The notes: a model not told the origin generated them from the sequence alone. Positions 13,520-22,346 are shown, numbered from the stretch's first letter. The stretch: DNA of 22,775 nt from CAZVFX01 sp964626565 (GCA_964626565.1 CAZVFX010000113.1:1-22775); one strand, 5' to 3'. Made by a program: numbers and translations.

Positions 13520-16500
13520 TCACTCCGCCAGCGCGGCGTCAATCTGATCCATTACCTCTTCATCGGTGTAATGCTTCAAGACGATCGCATTGGTCGGGCA
13601 CTTTGCGCAACAAAGGCCGTCTCCCTTGCACAACACCGGATTCACTACCGCCTTCTTGCCCTTCTCTGTTTCATGCCACTCGATCGCGCCATAGGCGCAG
13701 GCAGTAATACACGCCCCGCACGACACGCAGTCATCCTCTTTCACTTCACAGACGGAGCCGGACGCGGTGACCGTATCGTTGGCCAGCAACGTCGCCGCCC
13801 TTCCCGCCGCGCCCAACGCCTGAGTGATCGCTTCTGAGATGTGCTTGGGGTAATGGCTCGCGCCGCCAAGGAACACGCCGTCCGCGGCAAAGTCCACCGG
13901 CCTGAGCTTGACGTGGGCCTCCTGGAAAAAGCCGTCGGGATTCGCCGCGACCTTGAACCATCGGGCGATTTCCTGGCCGCCCGCAGCAGGAATCGCCGCA
14001 GCCGACAGCACCAGCAGGTCTACATCCACCGCCAGGTTCTTGCCCAAGACCGGGTCGGGCGAGGTTATGCGAAGCACCTCTTTGCCGCCTTCCCTGGCCG
14101 CCTCCACCACCGGTTTCTCCTCAGGCTCCCAGCGGATGAATTTCACACCTTTCTCCGCCGCCTCACGGTAATAGTCCTCGCTGAAGCCGTAGGTCCGCAT
14201 GTCCCGGAAGAAGACATAGACCTCTACTTCAGGCTTTTCACTCTTCAGTTTCAACGCGTTCTTCACCGCGTGACGACAACACACCCGGGAACAGTAGTCC
14301 CTGCCCGGCTCCCGGCAGCCGACACACTGGATCATGGCCACACTGTCGGCGCCAAGCACCTGCTCGTCTCGTTGAGCGATGCGCTCTTCCAACTCCAACT
14401 GAGTCACTACCCGGTCGTCTTCACCGTACAGGTATTCGGTGGGCTTGTATTCGTCCGCCCCGGTCGTCAGAATGGCCACGCCGTGATGAATTTCTTTCAC
14501 CCGCCCTTCCGACTTCACGGTGGTGCGGAAATTGCCGACGTAACCTGACACATCGGTGATGGTCGCGCCGTGCGAGATTTTTACCAGAGTGTGCTTGTAG
14601 ACCTTGCCGATCAGCTCTTTCAAGTAGGCCTGCACATCCATCCCTTCCAGGGTGTAGTGCAGCCGCCTCGCGGTACCGCCAAGGTCGGAGTCCTTTTCCA
14701 CCAGATGGACTTCGAAACCCTGGTCGGCGAGGCTCAAAGCGCTGGTCATGCCCGCGACACCGCCGCCCACTACCAATGCAGTCTTGGTAACCGGAAGCTC
14801 GAATTCATCCAGCGGCTCCAGATTGAGGGTGCGGGCCACCGACATCCGGACGATGTCCTTGGCCTTGGCCGTCGCCTCTTCCTTCTGCTTCGAGTGGACC
14901 CAGGAGCAGTGCTCCCTGATGTTGGCCATGTCGAAGAAGTACTGGTTGAGCCCCCCTTCCCGGAGCGTGTCCCGGAACAACGGCTCGTGAGTCCTCGGGG
15001 TGCAGGCCGCGACCACCACACGGTTGAGGCCTTTGTCCCGGATGGTGTTGGAAATCTGCTCCGCCGCATCGGTGGAGCAGATGAACAGCCCCTCCTCCGC
15101 GTGCTCCACGTTGTCCAGGGTCTTGGCGTATTCCACCGCGGAGGGAATGTCGACAACCCGGCCGATGTTGGCGCCGCAGTGACACAGAAACACCCCTACC
15201 TTGGGATCCTCTTCCGACACGTCCCGTTCCGGCGGATAGACCCGGTCCCGGGACAATTTTCCACGTCGGGACTCCAGCAGCGCGCCGGCCAACGCATTCG
15301 CGCCGCTGGCCGCCATCACCGATTCCGGGATGTCCAGCGGCCCGGCAAACGCACCGCTGACAAATATCCCCGGGCGGCTGGTCGCAACCGGATTCGCCTC
15401 ATCGATGTTACAGAATCCGTGCTCGTTCAGTTCGATGCCGAATTTTTCCACCAACCCCTGAGCGCCTTGCGGAGGGTTCAGCCCGACGCCCAAGACCACC
15501 AGGTCGAATTCTTCAATCTTCACCCCATCGTCGTTGGTGGAGTACTTGATGGTTACGTTATTTGTCTCCGGGTCTTCTTCCCCCACCGCTACGTAACTTC
15601 TGATGAATCTCACGTCGGGAAGGCTCTCAGCCCGCTGGTAGAAACGCTCGAAGTCTTTGGCGTATGACCTGATGTCGTTGTGGAAGACCGTCGCCTTCGT
15701 GTCCGCGTCGTGATCCTTGGTTAGAATCACCTGCTTTTGAATGTAGCTGCAGCAGACGCTTGAGCAGTAACTGTTACCGCCCTCGATAACCTGCCTCGAC
15801 CCGACGCAGTGGATCCAGGCAATATTGTGCGGGTGCTTCCCGTCCGAGGGGCGCAGGATTTCGCCTTCGTGGGGCCCGGTTGCGCACAACAGCCGCTCGA
15901 AATCGAGGCTGGTGACCACGTTCTCGTACGTCCCGTACCCGTAGTCGCCCCTGACGCCCGGGTCAAACACGTCATATCCCGGCGCCAGCACGACCGCTCC
16001 CACCTTGATCTCGAGCTTCTCGGGTTTCTGGTGCAGGTCGATGGCGTTGTTTTTACACACGCCTACACAGATGGAGCATTTTCCCTCCTTCAGATAGAGG
16101 CACTCCTCGTCGACGTACGGGACCAGCGGGACCGCCTGGGAGAAGTAGATGTGCACCGCTTTGTTCCCCGACAGGTCTTGATTAAACGGGTCCGGGATCT
16201 CCAGGGGGCAGTACTCCACGCAGGTGGTGCAGCCGGTGCATTTGTCCTCTTCGATGTACCGGGCCTTCTTCGTCAGCGACACGGTAAAATCACCCGCGCT
16301 GCCTTCCAGACCGTCCACCTCGGTGTAGGTCAGAATCTCGATATTGGGATGCCGGTCGCACTCGATGAATTTGGGGCTCTCGATACACATGGAGCAGTCG
16401 TTGGTGGGAAAAGTCTTATCCAGTTGGGCCATCTTGCCGCCGATGGTCGGCGCACGGTCAACCAGATAGACCTTGAACCCACTGGTGGCCAGGTCGAGAG

Positions 16501-16567
16501 AGGCTTGAATTCCACTGATGCCGCCGCCTACCACGAGGACATCTCCAAAGGTGCCGGGCGTGGTCAC
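13520..16567 (-). CDS. bamE: BamE: fused double HdrA-like flavin/Fe-S protein
   Basis: A 1015-residue protein starting at GTG 16567 behind an excellent ribosome site (GGAGGTGATCAA); the GTGA overlaps the bamD stop. It contains two HdrA-type units. The first has FAD motif GGGISG (14-19), C58-x2-C61-x8-C70 beside the flavin, ferredoxin clusters C110-C120 and C156-C171, and C254-x13-C268-x3-CC. A linker typical of HdrA (FLCHCGANIG, 460-469; AACTPRTHEP, 520-529) leads to the second unit, with GGGVAG (601-606) and C748/C751/C759/C763-C764. A C-terminal ferredoxin (C947-C957, C980-C990) closes the protein. The Cys motif beside the second FAD site is absent. HdrA flavins bifurcate electrons in heterodisulfide reductases; here the same role would generate the very low-potential electrons needed for ring reduction. 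Length and position between HdrD-like and MvhD-like genes match bamE. Confidence 0.93.
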   Translation of the reverse strand: MTTPGTFGDVLVVGGGISGIQASLDLATSGFKVYLVDRAPTIGGKMAQLDKTFPTNDCSMCIESPKFIECDRHPNIEILTYTEVDGLEGSAGDFTVSLTKKARYIEEDKCTGCTTCVEYCPLEIPDPFNQDLSGNKAVHIYFSQAVPLVPYVDEECLYLKEGKCSICVGVCKNNAIDLHQKPEKLEIKVGAVVLAPGYDVFDPGVRGDYGYGTYENVVTSLDFERLLCATGPHEGEILRPSDGKHPHNIAWIHCVGSRQVIEGGNSYCSSVCCSYIQKQVILTKDHDADTKATVFHNDIRSYAKDFERFYQRAESLPDVRFIRSYVAVGEEDPETNNVTIKYSTNDDGVKIEEFDLVVLGVGLNPPQGAQGLVEKFGIELNEHGFCNIDEANPVATSRPGIFVSGAFAGPLDIPESVMAASGANALAGALLESRRGKLSRDRVYPPERDVSEEDPKVGVFLCHCGANIGRVVDIPSAVEYAKTLDNVEHAEEGLFICSTDAAEQISNTIRDKGLNRVVVAACTPRTHEPLFRDTLREGGLNQYFFDMANIREHCSWVHSKQKEEATAKAKDIVRMSVARTLNLEPLDEFELPVTKTALVVGGGVAGMTSALSLADQGFEVHLVEKDSDLGGTARRLHYTLEGMDVQAYLKELIGKVYKHTLVKISHGATITDVSGYVGNFRTTVKSEGRVKEIHHGVAILTTGADEYKPTEYLYGEDDRVVTQLELEERIAQRDEQVLGADSVAMIQCVGCREPGRDYCSRVCCRHAVKNALKLKSEKPEVEVYVFFRDMRTYGFSEDYYREAAEKGVKFIRWEPEEKPVVEAAREGGKEVLRITSPDPVLGKNLAVDVDLLVLSAAAIPAAGGQEIARWFKVAANPDGFFQEAHVKLRPVDFAADGVFLGGASHYPKHISEAITQALGAAGRAATLLANDTVTASGSVCEVKEDDCVSCGACITACAYGAIEWHETEKGKKAVVNPVLCKGDGLCCAKCPTNAIVLKHYTDEEVMDQIDAALAE

Positions 16568-17730
16568 TTGATCACCTCCTGGAGGATTTCCGTGAGATCC
16601 CGAATCTCTACGTCCTCCTCCTCATCCAGGTTCAGCCGGCTTTCCTCAAAGTGGGTAACGCAATATGGGCAGGCGGTAGCCAACACTTCGGCTCCTTCCG
16701 CCTGGGCCTGCGCAAGCCTGAGATCGGAAAATCGTTCCTTTTTCGGAGTGTCCATCCAAATCCTGCCACCACCGCCACCACAGCAGAGGCTTTCTTCACG
16801 ACTGTCCCGCATTTCCACCAGTTCAAGGCCGGGAACCCGCGCCAGCAGTTCCCTCGGCGCGTCGTAAATCCCGTTGTGCCGCCCCAGATAACACGGATCG
16901 TGATAGGTCACCCTCTTTGCATACTCTCCCGTCAACTCCAAGCGACCCTCGTTGAACAACTGGAGCAGAAACTGCGACATGTGCACGATTTCGAACTGAA
17001 CCATGAACTCGGGGTACTCGTTGGCGAAAGTGTGGTAGCAGTGCGGAGAAGAAACGATGATCTTCTTCACCCCGTTATCGATAAAGGTCTTGATATTCTC
17101 CCGGGCCAACGCTCTGAACACATCCTCGGCACCGGTTTTGCGGATGCTCTCGCCGCAACAGCTCTCGCTGGCCCCCAGAATTCCAAAATCAACGCCGGCT
17201 TTGTTCAGTATGTTGGCGGTCGCGACAGCCGCCTTCTTCAATCTGGGATCGTACGAATAGTAGCAACCTACAAAGTAGAGGACCTCCATTCCTTCTTCGA
17301 AAGTCTTAATCGGCAGCCCTTCGGCCCAGGCCGCCCGGTCCTGGCGTTCCTCGTTTAGCGGATTGCCTTCCGAGGACAAGCTTCCCTTCACCGTCGGCAC
17401 CGGGCGGGCGGATTCGGAGTAGACGCCGTACTCGGAAGCGATGCGGCGCAAAGCCACCCCGTCTTCTATCTGGCCGACCCCTCGCGGGCACTCAGCAGGA
17501 CATGTCCCACAAGTGGTACAACGCCAGATATCCTCACCGTCCACCTCAGTCAGCCCGAACGCCGCCTCCCTCATGATCCTTCTGATACTGAAGTCCCGGA
17601 CCTTGTTCCAGGGACAAACCACATCACATTTGCCGCACTGGTAACACAACTCGCAAGTCTTCGCCCCAGCCCGCTTGACCTCCTCCACAATTTCTGCAAA
17701 AGGAGTAACCGTTTCGAGAGTCTTTGTCAT
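16564..17730 (-). CDS. bamD: BamD: HdrD-like CCG-domain Fe-S protein
   Basis: A 388-residue protein. The N-terminal two-cluster ferredoxin has C29-x2-C32-x2-C35-x3-C39 and C71-x2-C74-x2-C77-x3-C81. Two CCG (cysteine-rich) domains follow. The first has C156, C191-C192 and C231 but ends in C-Y-H rather than CxxC. The second is complete, C280-x35-CC-x36-C354-x2-C357, which in HdrB/HdrD holds the non-cubane [4Fe-4S] cluster. The protein relays electrons between the HdrA-like BamE and the BamBC core. Its stop overlaps the bamE GTG. The ATG at 17730 lies 61 nt after bamC, the largest gap inside the operon. Glycolate-oxidase GlpC/LutA-type proteins share CCG domains, but the neighbours argue for Bam. 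Confidence 0.93.
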   Translation of the reverse strand: MTKTLETVTPFAEIVEEVKRAGAKTCELCYQCGKCDVVCPWNKVRDFSIRRIMREAAFGLTEVDGEDIWRCTTCGTCPAECPRGVGQIEDGVALRRIASEYGVYSESARPVPTVKGSLSSEGNPLNEERQDRAAWAEGLPIKTFEEGMEVLYFVGCYYSYDPRLKKAAVATANILNKAGVDFGILGASESCCGESIRKTGAEDVFRALARENIKTFIDNGVKKIIVSSPHCYHTFANEYPEFMVQFEIVHMSQFLLQLFNEGRLELTGEYAKRVTYHDPCYLGRHNGIYDAPRELLARVPGLELVEMRDSREESLCCGGGGGRIWMDTPKKERFSDLRLAQAQAEGAEVLATACPYCVTHFEESRLNLDEEEDVEIRDLTEILQEVIK

Positions 17731-17758
17731 CGCTTTTCCCTTCCGCCTTTCCTACCGC

Positions 17759-17784
17759 CTACAGCCTATCCTTTGCTACAGCCT
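17759..17784. repeat. Short direct repeat in the bamC-bamD gap
   Basis: CTACAGCCT occurs at 17759-17767 and again at 17776-17784, 17 bp apart, in the only sizeable intergenic gap of the operon (61 bp). It could be chance or a site for a regulator or RNase; nothing else supports a role. Confidence 0.3.
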
Positions 17785-17791
17785 GCCTCTC

Positions 17792-18334
17792 TCACTCCTT
17801 CTTCATCCGGGCGACGGCATCGAGTATCTTGTCCAGGCCGTGCTTGTTGGCCAGCGCTTCAAGCCCGGTCTCCATGTCCTCTTGAGTCTCCTCTTCCGTC
17901 ACCGCCTCTTCGCGCTCCCCATACGTAAGCGCGTCGGTGATGCACCACTTGACGCACATGGGCTCTTCCAGCGGAGGGTCCTGCTCGCACATGTCGCACT
18001 TCAACGGCAGCCCGGAATCGGGCTCCTTGAACAGGTCCCGGGAAGGACATGCAGCCCGGCAGAACGCGCACTCGTCATATTCCTTGCCATCGATGACGTA
18101 CTTGTCTCTGCCCGTGCACTCAGCCGCGGTGTATTCACCCGCGTACACCGGGATGTAGATGTCCCTTAGCGGTTCATGAATCACCCGGATTCGAGACCTC
18201 GCCGGGTTGTTGCTGCTGTACTTCGGCAAGGCGTGGAAGGCCGAGCAGATCGCCTCGCAAGCACGGCAGCCGTTGCACTTGTCCACGTCCACCTTAATCG
18301 TCTTGACTGTCTTGGTCTTTTTGTCGGTCTTCAT
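17792..18334 (-). CDS. bamC: BamC: polyferredoxin electron-transfer subunit of benzoyl-CoA reductase
   Basis: A 180-residue protein related to the small subunits of AOR- and DMSO-reductase-type enzymes. Cysteine groups are C20-x2-C23-x2-C26-x3-C30, C89-x2-C92-x3-C96 and C113-x2-C116-x10-C127-x3-C131, enough for three [4Fe-4S] clusters with some ligands shared across groups (C73 is a further candidate). A highly charged tail (about 140-180) follows. Its ATG overlaps the bamB stop (ATGA), so catalytic and ferredoxin subunits are made together, as expected for the BamBC core. It carries electrons to the tungsten site in BamB. A generic AOR-associated ferredoxin is the alternative, but the eight-gene order makes bamC the better call. 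Confidence 0.9.
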   Translation of the reverse strand: MKTDKKTKTVKTIKVDVDKCNGCRACEAICSAFHALPKYSSNNPARSRIRVIHEPLRDIYIPVYAGEYTAAECTGRDKYVIDGKEYDECAFCRAACPSRDLFKEPDSGLPLKCDMCEQDPPLEEPMCVKWCITDALTYGEREEAVTEEETQEDMETGLEALANKHGLDKILDAVARMKKE

Positions 18335-20307
18335 GCTTCACTTCCTTCGCCATCGGTGAGAATTCCCCTGTCCAGAAGATCATCGCTCACATATCCCAAG
18401 TCCAGTTCGTGGAGAAACTCACTGGTGGGGATGCCGTCGTTGTTCCAGCCCCGGAACCTGTAGTAGGTGTCCAGCAGCTCGGTTTCGAGTTCAGGGAACC
18501 TCCGCCGCCAGTGGTCCTCGGGAGGCTTTTCGTCCGCCCTCCGCATACCCCTTCTGACGTTCACCGCTCTGACCAGGTTGCGGTTCCGCTCGGCAACTCT
18601 TTTCAGGCCCTCTTCATCGATGTCGATGCCCGTTGCCGCAGAAATGAACAACGGCAGATTGTGGATGTGATAGGGAGGTTTTAAGGGGAATGAGGACAAG
18701 CCGGCGCACAGGCCTAAGGCGTCGTCGACGTAGTGCATCTGTTCCTGCCAGTTTACAATCTCGCAGGTCGCTTCGGGCGGCGGATAGTTGGGGATGGAGA
18801 ATTCCCCTCGCAGTTCCCAATTCACGAACCACTCCTTGAATCGCTCATCAGGCACGTGGGGCCAGTCCTTCGCAAATTCCTCTCTCGCCTCCCTCGTGAC
18901 AAAGGGAGCCTGGGGAAAATTCCCCTCGATCTGGGTGATGCTGATCTTTTCGCCCGTCGCGTACATCAAGAAGTAGATGGGATTCAGCATGCCCAGTTTC
19001 AGGGGTAACTGCTCATGCTTCTTGATGTTGTTATGAGCGTAGTCCATTGCCCCTTTGCCGATCTTCTCTGCGGCCCAGTGGGTGCCGTTGGCGAGAATAT
19101 CGCCGATCCCTTCCCGGTTGACGATCTGATCGAGCAGCCAGAAGAACCGCTCCTCGTTGTCGTCGGGCAGGCCCGGCATGTCTTCCTTGGTCAGAATGCC
19201 GTCCTCAAGCAACTCGAGGGCAAAAGCCATGACCTGGGGTGCGGAGAACGCGTCCACGCCGTATTCGGTTGCTCGCTGCGCGATGGTCAACCCGAATTCG
19301 AGGTCGGACATAGCCGCCATGGTGTAGGTGAGCTTGGAGAAGCACTTCATCATGTAGGTGGGGAGACCGGGGACCGAGATGGTGGCGCCGCACTTGAGCG
19401 GGCAGTTGTAACAGCTTATCAGCCGCGTCCGCATGCTCTCCATGGTGTCGGTCCACTGCTTGGCAATGTCCTCGTTCCAGAAGTCCTTGATCCTCGTGCG
19501 CGAGTTGCCCCACGCGAAGTTCTCGGTGTGCCATTTTTCGTCGTGAATCGCCATTTCCTGGGGGGAGCCCAGACCCGCCACGATGGGCATGACTCCCGGA
19601 ATGGGATTGTCTTCGCGGATCTTTATGTACTGCAGCACATCGTTGCACATCTCGATGAACTCTTCCGGGCGGGCGACGTTGACGTCGTTGGTGCCCCGCA
19701 CCACGACCGCTTTCAGCCCTTTGTCCCCCATGACGGCCCCAAGTCCGCCCCGGCTGGCGCTGGACCTGCCCTGCTCAATGGAGGCGAAAAAGACCCGGTT
19801 CTCACCCGCCAGGCCGATGGATGCCACCTGGGCTTTCGGCTCGCCCAACTCCTCCTTGATGAGGATGGAGGTTTCCACCGAGCCCTTGCCTTTCAGATGA
19901 GTTGCGTCACGCAGCTCCACCTTATTGTTGTCGATCCACAAATAGACCAGTTCGGGTGATTTGCCGGTGAAGATTATCTTGTCGTAGCCCGCGTATTTCA
20001 GCTCGGGCGCGAAAAAACCACCCATCATGGAAAACGCCATCAGTTCGGTCTGTGGTGAGAAGGTGGAGACGATGGTGCGGTTGGCGCCGATGGCCGGAGT
20101 TCCGCACAGCAGGCCGGAGCTGAAGATGAGCAGGTTTTCCGGTGAAAACGGCTCGGTGTCAGGTGGGACCCGGTCCCACAGAATCTTGGCGTTGGTGCCC
20201 AGTCCCCCGAGATATTTCTCAGTATCTTTCGGGTCGGTAGCCACCCGCTCGATATTGCCCCGGGTAAGATCGACTTCCAGATTGAATCCAGTCTCTGCGT
20301 ACCTCAT
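18331..20307 (-). CDS. bamB: BamB: tungsten (AOR-family) catalytic subunit of class II benzoyl-CoA reductase
   Basis: A 658-residue member of the aldehyde:ferredoxin oxidoreductase family. It has the N-terminal pterin-binding domain, cluster ligands C299-x2-C302-x3-C306 (SCYNCPLKC) with distal C534 (GLCAG), and pterin-contact segments such as SRGGLGAVMGDKGLKA. E251, H255, H260 and C322 fall at the numbers I recall for active-site residues of Geobacter BamB (C322 as W ligand, H260 as proton donor); that recall needs checking against the structure. The enzyme adds two electrons to the aromatic ring of benzoyl-CoA, giving cyclohexa-1,5-diene-1-carbonyl-CoA without ATP hydrolysis. A purine-rich GGGAAGAAC precedes the ATG. 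It is first in the operon, behind a promoter with an inverted-repeat operator. A related AOR acting on another aryl- or alicyclic-CoA is the main alternative. Confidence 0.92.
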   Translation of the reverse strand: MRYAETGFNLEVDLTRGNIERVATDPKDTEKYLGGLGTNAKILWDRVPPDTEPFSPENLLIFSSGLLCGTPAIGANRTIVSTFSPQTELMAFSMMGGFFAPELKYAGYDKIIFTGKSPELVYLWIDNNKVELRDATHLKGKGSVETSILIKEELGEPKAQVASIGLAGENRVFFASIEQGRSSASRGGLGAVMGDKGLKAVVVRGTNDVNVARPEEFIEMCNDVLQYIKIREDNPIPGVMPIVAGLGSPQEMAIHDEKWHTENFAWGNSRTRIKDFWNEDIAKQWTDTMESMRTRLISCYNCPLKCGATISVPGLPTYMMKCFSKLTYTMAAMSDLEFGLTIAQRATEYGVDAFSAPQVMAFALELLEDGILTKEDMPGLPDDNEERFFWLLDQIVNREGIGDILANGTHWAAEKIGKGAMDYAHNNIKKHEQLPLKLGMLNPIYFLMYATGEKISITQIEGNFPQAPFVTREAREEFAKDWPHVPDERFKEWFVNWELRGEFSIPNYPPPEATCEIVNWQEQMHYVDDALGLCAGLSSFPLKPPYHIHNLPLFISAATGIDIDEEGLKRVAERNRNLVRAVNVRRGMRRADEKPPEDHWRRRFPELETELLDTYYRFRGWNNDGIPTSEFLHELDLGYVSDDLLDRGILTDGEGSEA

Positions 20308-20339
20308 GTTCTTCCCTTTTCAAAACCACCAATTGAACA

Positions 20340-20366
20340 ACTGACCAAAAATCAATCTTGGTCAGT
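20340..20366. promoter_or_regulatory. Inverted-repeat operator at the bamB promoter
   Basis: ACTGACCAA (20340-20348) and TTGGTCAGT (20358-20366) are perfect 9-bp arms around a 9-bp spacer. The repeat begins inside the predicted -10 box and extends over the transcription start, a repressing position. The TetR-family protein encoded as the last gene of the operon is the natural candidate to bind it. I found no second copy elsewhere in the window. Confidence 0.65.
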
Positions 20367-20392
20367 ATTCCATTAACGCGTGCGTGAAGCAA
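20364..20392 (-). promoter_or_regulatory. Candidate sigma-70 promoter of the bam operon
   Basis: Minus strand TTGCTT (20387-20392), 17-nt spacer, AATACT (20364-20369). Boxes are weak (3/6 and 4/6), but the spacing is right and the -10 overlaps the operator. No sigma-54 motif was found between 20308 and 20467. The leader would be about 50 nt. The rest of this 160-bp divergent region holds no recognisable gene. Confidence 0.4.
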
Positions 20393-20467
20393 GGGAAAAA
20401 CACTCCGACCCGGCTCTAGCAGCCCGTAAGGATAGATGATACCCTGTCACTCTAGCAGGAGGACCGC

Positions 20468-22306
20468 ATGTCCCGAATCACCCTCGCATTGCTCACCGCA
20501 GCGCTCATCACCACCACCGCCTGCGGCGGCGAAAAAGCAGACCAAGAAACAGGGACGGGGGGCGATTTATCCGCCCGGGATATCGACGCCCGAGAGGCGG
20601 GGACGGGGGGCGATTTTGTCGACGCCGGAGAGGCGGGGACGGGGGGCGAGATTTTCGACGCCAATGGCGGGGATACCGCGGCCGAGGTAGCCGATGCAGG
20701 GAACGATGCTGTCGATGTTTCGGGCACTGACCTTCCAACCGCCAACTGCCACGAGCACCTCTTGGAAGAAGGGGTAAAAATCCCCATGAGGGATGGCAAA
20801 TTCCTGGAGGCGGTGGTGCGGCGGCCGGAGGCGGAAGGGTGCGAGTTACCCACGATCTTCGTGCACACTCCCTACAACAAGGCGATGGCTGCGGGCGGCT
20901 GGTTCTACTCGGACGAAGCGCGGCCGTTGTTCGACAGCATGGACTATGCTGTCGTCATCGTCGACTGGCGGGGTTTCTGGGGGTCAGCGGATGCGGCGGT
21001 GGACCAGCCGAAGCGGGGCGAGGACGGATACGACGTCATCGAGTGGATTGCGGCCCAGGACTGGTCCGACGGCAAGGTGGGCACCTACGGGGTGTCCGCC
21101 CTGTGCCGGGTCCAGTACGAGACTGCGGTGGAGCAGCCGCCTCATCTTATCGCCGCAGTCCCCATCTTCTGCCCCATGAACATCCACTACGAAGAGTACT
21201 ATCCCGGCGGCGTTTTGCGCCGGGAGTTCGTGAACTTCGTCGCCTCCTACTTCGGGGGCGGCATCGAGCTGTTCGAGCAGGCCCCGTACCAGAACTTCAC
21301 CTGGAATTTCCTGGCCAACCAGTTCAAGGCAAAGGATGTGGAGGTCCCCATGCTTGTCGTTGCCGGCTGGTGGGACTTGTGGAATACCGGCTCCATGATC
21401 ACTTTCGACCAACTCGTGGCCAAGGGCGCCGCACCGGCCAACGCCGAGCACCGGCTGCTGGTGGGCGGCTGGATGCACTTCGCCGCGGAAGGCGACTCCA
21501 TTGCCGGCCACACCTTCACCGAGCAGGAGAAGAAGTACATGGACGTGGACCACGTTATCCAGAAGAGCGCGCTGGCGTTCTTTGACTTCCACCTGCGAGG
21601 CCTTGACTCCGAGGCAGCAGCGTGGGCCATGGTCCGATATGAACAGGGAGGAGAAGAGAGCTGGGAGGAGGTGAAAAACTGGCCGCCGGCCACCCAACCT
21701 ATCGAACTGTTTCTAACTGCCGACGGAGGGCTGGGTGAAAAACCGGATGCCGGGGAGCTGCCCCTTCCCTACGACCCCGACGACCCGTCACCTACTGTGG
21801 GCGGCCAGAATCTCTCCTTTGAGCACAAGTACGGGCCTCACGATCAGGCCGAGGTGCTAGCGAGGGCGGATGCGCTTTCTTTCGTGACTGAACCGCTGGC
21901 CGAACCGCTGCGCATCGCGGGCACAATCTCAGTCACTCTCGACGTAGCAACCACGGGCGCAGACACGGATTTCGCAGTACGCCTGACCGATGTGGACGGA
22001 GGGGGTAAAAATCTGCTCATCGGGGAAGGAATTCAGCGGCTGAAATTGAGGGACGACCTCTCCACCCCTTCCGAGGTCGTGGAAGGGGAGCGGTACACCA
22101 TCACCGTCAACTTGACCAACCACCTCGCCTACACCTTTGCCGCGGGCCACCGGGTCGGAATCATCGTGTCGTCCAGCAATTTTGACCACTTCGACCGCAA
22201 CCCCAACAACGGCGATGATTTCTACACCAACAGCGAGTCTTCGATTGCGGTGGTCAACACTATCTACGCCGACGGCTCATCAGCACTTGTGCTGCCGGCG
22301 CTTTAG
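20468..22306 (+). CDS. CocE/NonD-type (S15 family) alpha/beta hydrolase lipoprotein
   Basis: A 612-residue protein with GGAGG before the ATG. Residues 1-19 are a lipoprotein signal (ITTTAC, lipidated C19), followed by a Gly/Asp-rich linker to about residue 90 with three GTGGD/E units. The hydrolase domain follows: DWRGFWGS (166-173) as oxyanion-side segment, nucleophile S210 in GTYGVSALC (the usual motif is GxSYxG), D303 in GWWDLW and H337 in GGWMHF, giving a full catalytic triad in the order of cocaine esterase. The C-terminal part (about 425-612) is the family's jelly-roll domain. It should be an anchored, outward-facing ester or amide hydrolase; the substrate is unknown. It is divergent from the bam operon. 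Releasing an aromatic acid from an ester would fit the neighbourhood, but that is only a guess. Confidence 0.88.
   Translation: MSRITLALLTAALITTTACGGEKADQETGTGGDLSARDIDAREAGTGGDFVDAGEAGTGGEIFDANGGDTAAEVADAGNDAVDVSGTDLPTANCHEHLLEEGVKIPMRDGKFLEAVVRRPEAEGCELPTIFVHTPYNKAMAAGGWFYSDEARPLFDSMDYAVVIVDWRGFWGSADAAVDQPKRGEDGYDVIEWIAAQDWSDGKVGTYGVSALCRVQYETAVEQPPHLIAAVPIFCPMNIHYEEYYPGGVLRREFVNFVASYFGGGIELFEQAPYQNFTWNFLANQFKAKDVEVPMLVVAGWWDLWNTGSMITFDQLVAKGAAPANAEHRLLVGGWMHFAAEGDSIAGHTFTEQEKKYMDVDHVIQKSALAFFDFHLRGLDSEAAAWAMVRYEQGGEESWEEVKNWPPATQPIELFLTADGGLGEKPDAGELPLPYDPDDPSPTVGGQNLSFEHKYGPHDQAEVLARADALSFVTEPLAEPLRIAGTISVTLDVATTGADTDFAVRLTDVDGGGKNLLIGEGIQRLKLRDDLSTPSEVVEGERYTITVNLTNHLAYTFAAGHRVGIIVSSSNFDHFDRNPNNGDDFYTNSESSIAVVNTIYADGSSALVLPAL
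20552..20649 (+). repeat. Three G-rich direct repeats encoding GTGGD/E in the lipoprotein linker
   Basis: GGGACGGGGGGCGA occurs at 20552-20565, 20600-20613 and 20636-20649, each in the same frame (Gly-Thr-Gly-Gly-Asp/Glu). The last two copies are part of a longer shared unit with 36-bp period. The run of G on the coding strand is unusual and could form G-quadruplex-like structure; it is more simply a slippage-grown flexible linker like that of the 16-heme lipoprotein. Confidence 0.8.
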
Positions 22307-22346
22307 GAGGCGGGAGGCGGACGGGACGGCATCGAAGTCCGGAACA

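Noticed and set aside
14570..16867. Long plus-strand frames opposite bamE and bamD (about 350-365 codons)
   Set aside because: They are antisense shadows of unmistakable HdrA and HdrD proteins and lack ribosome sites or recognisable motifs.
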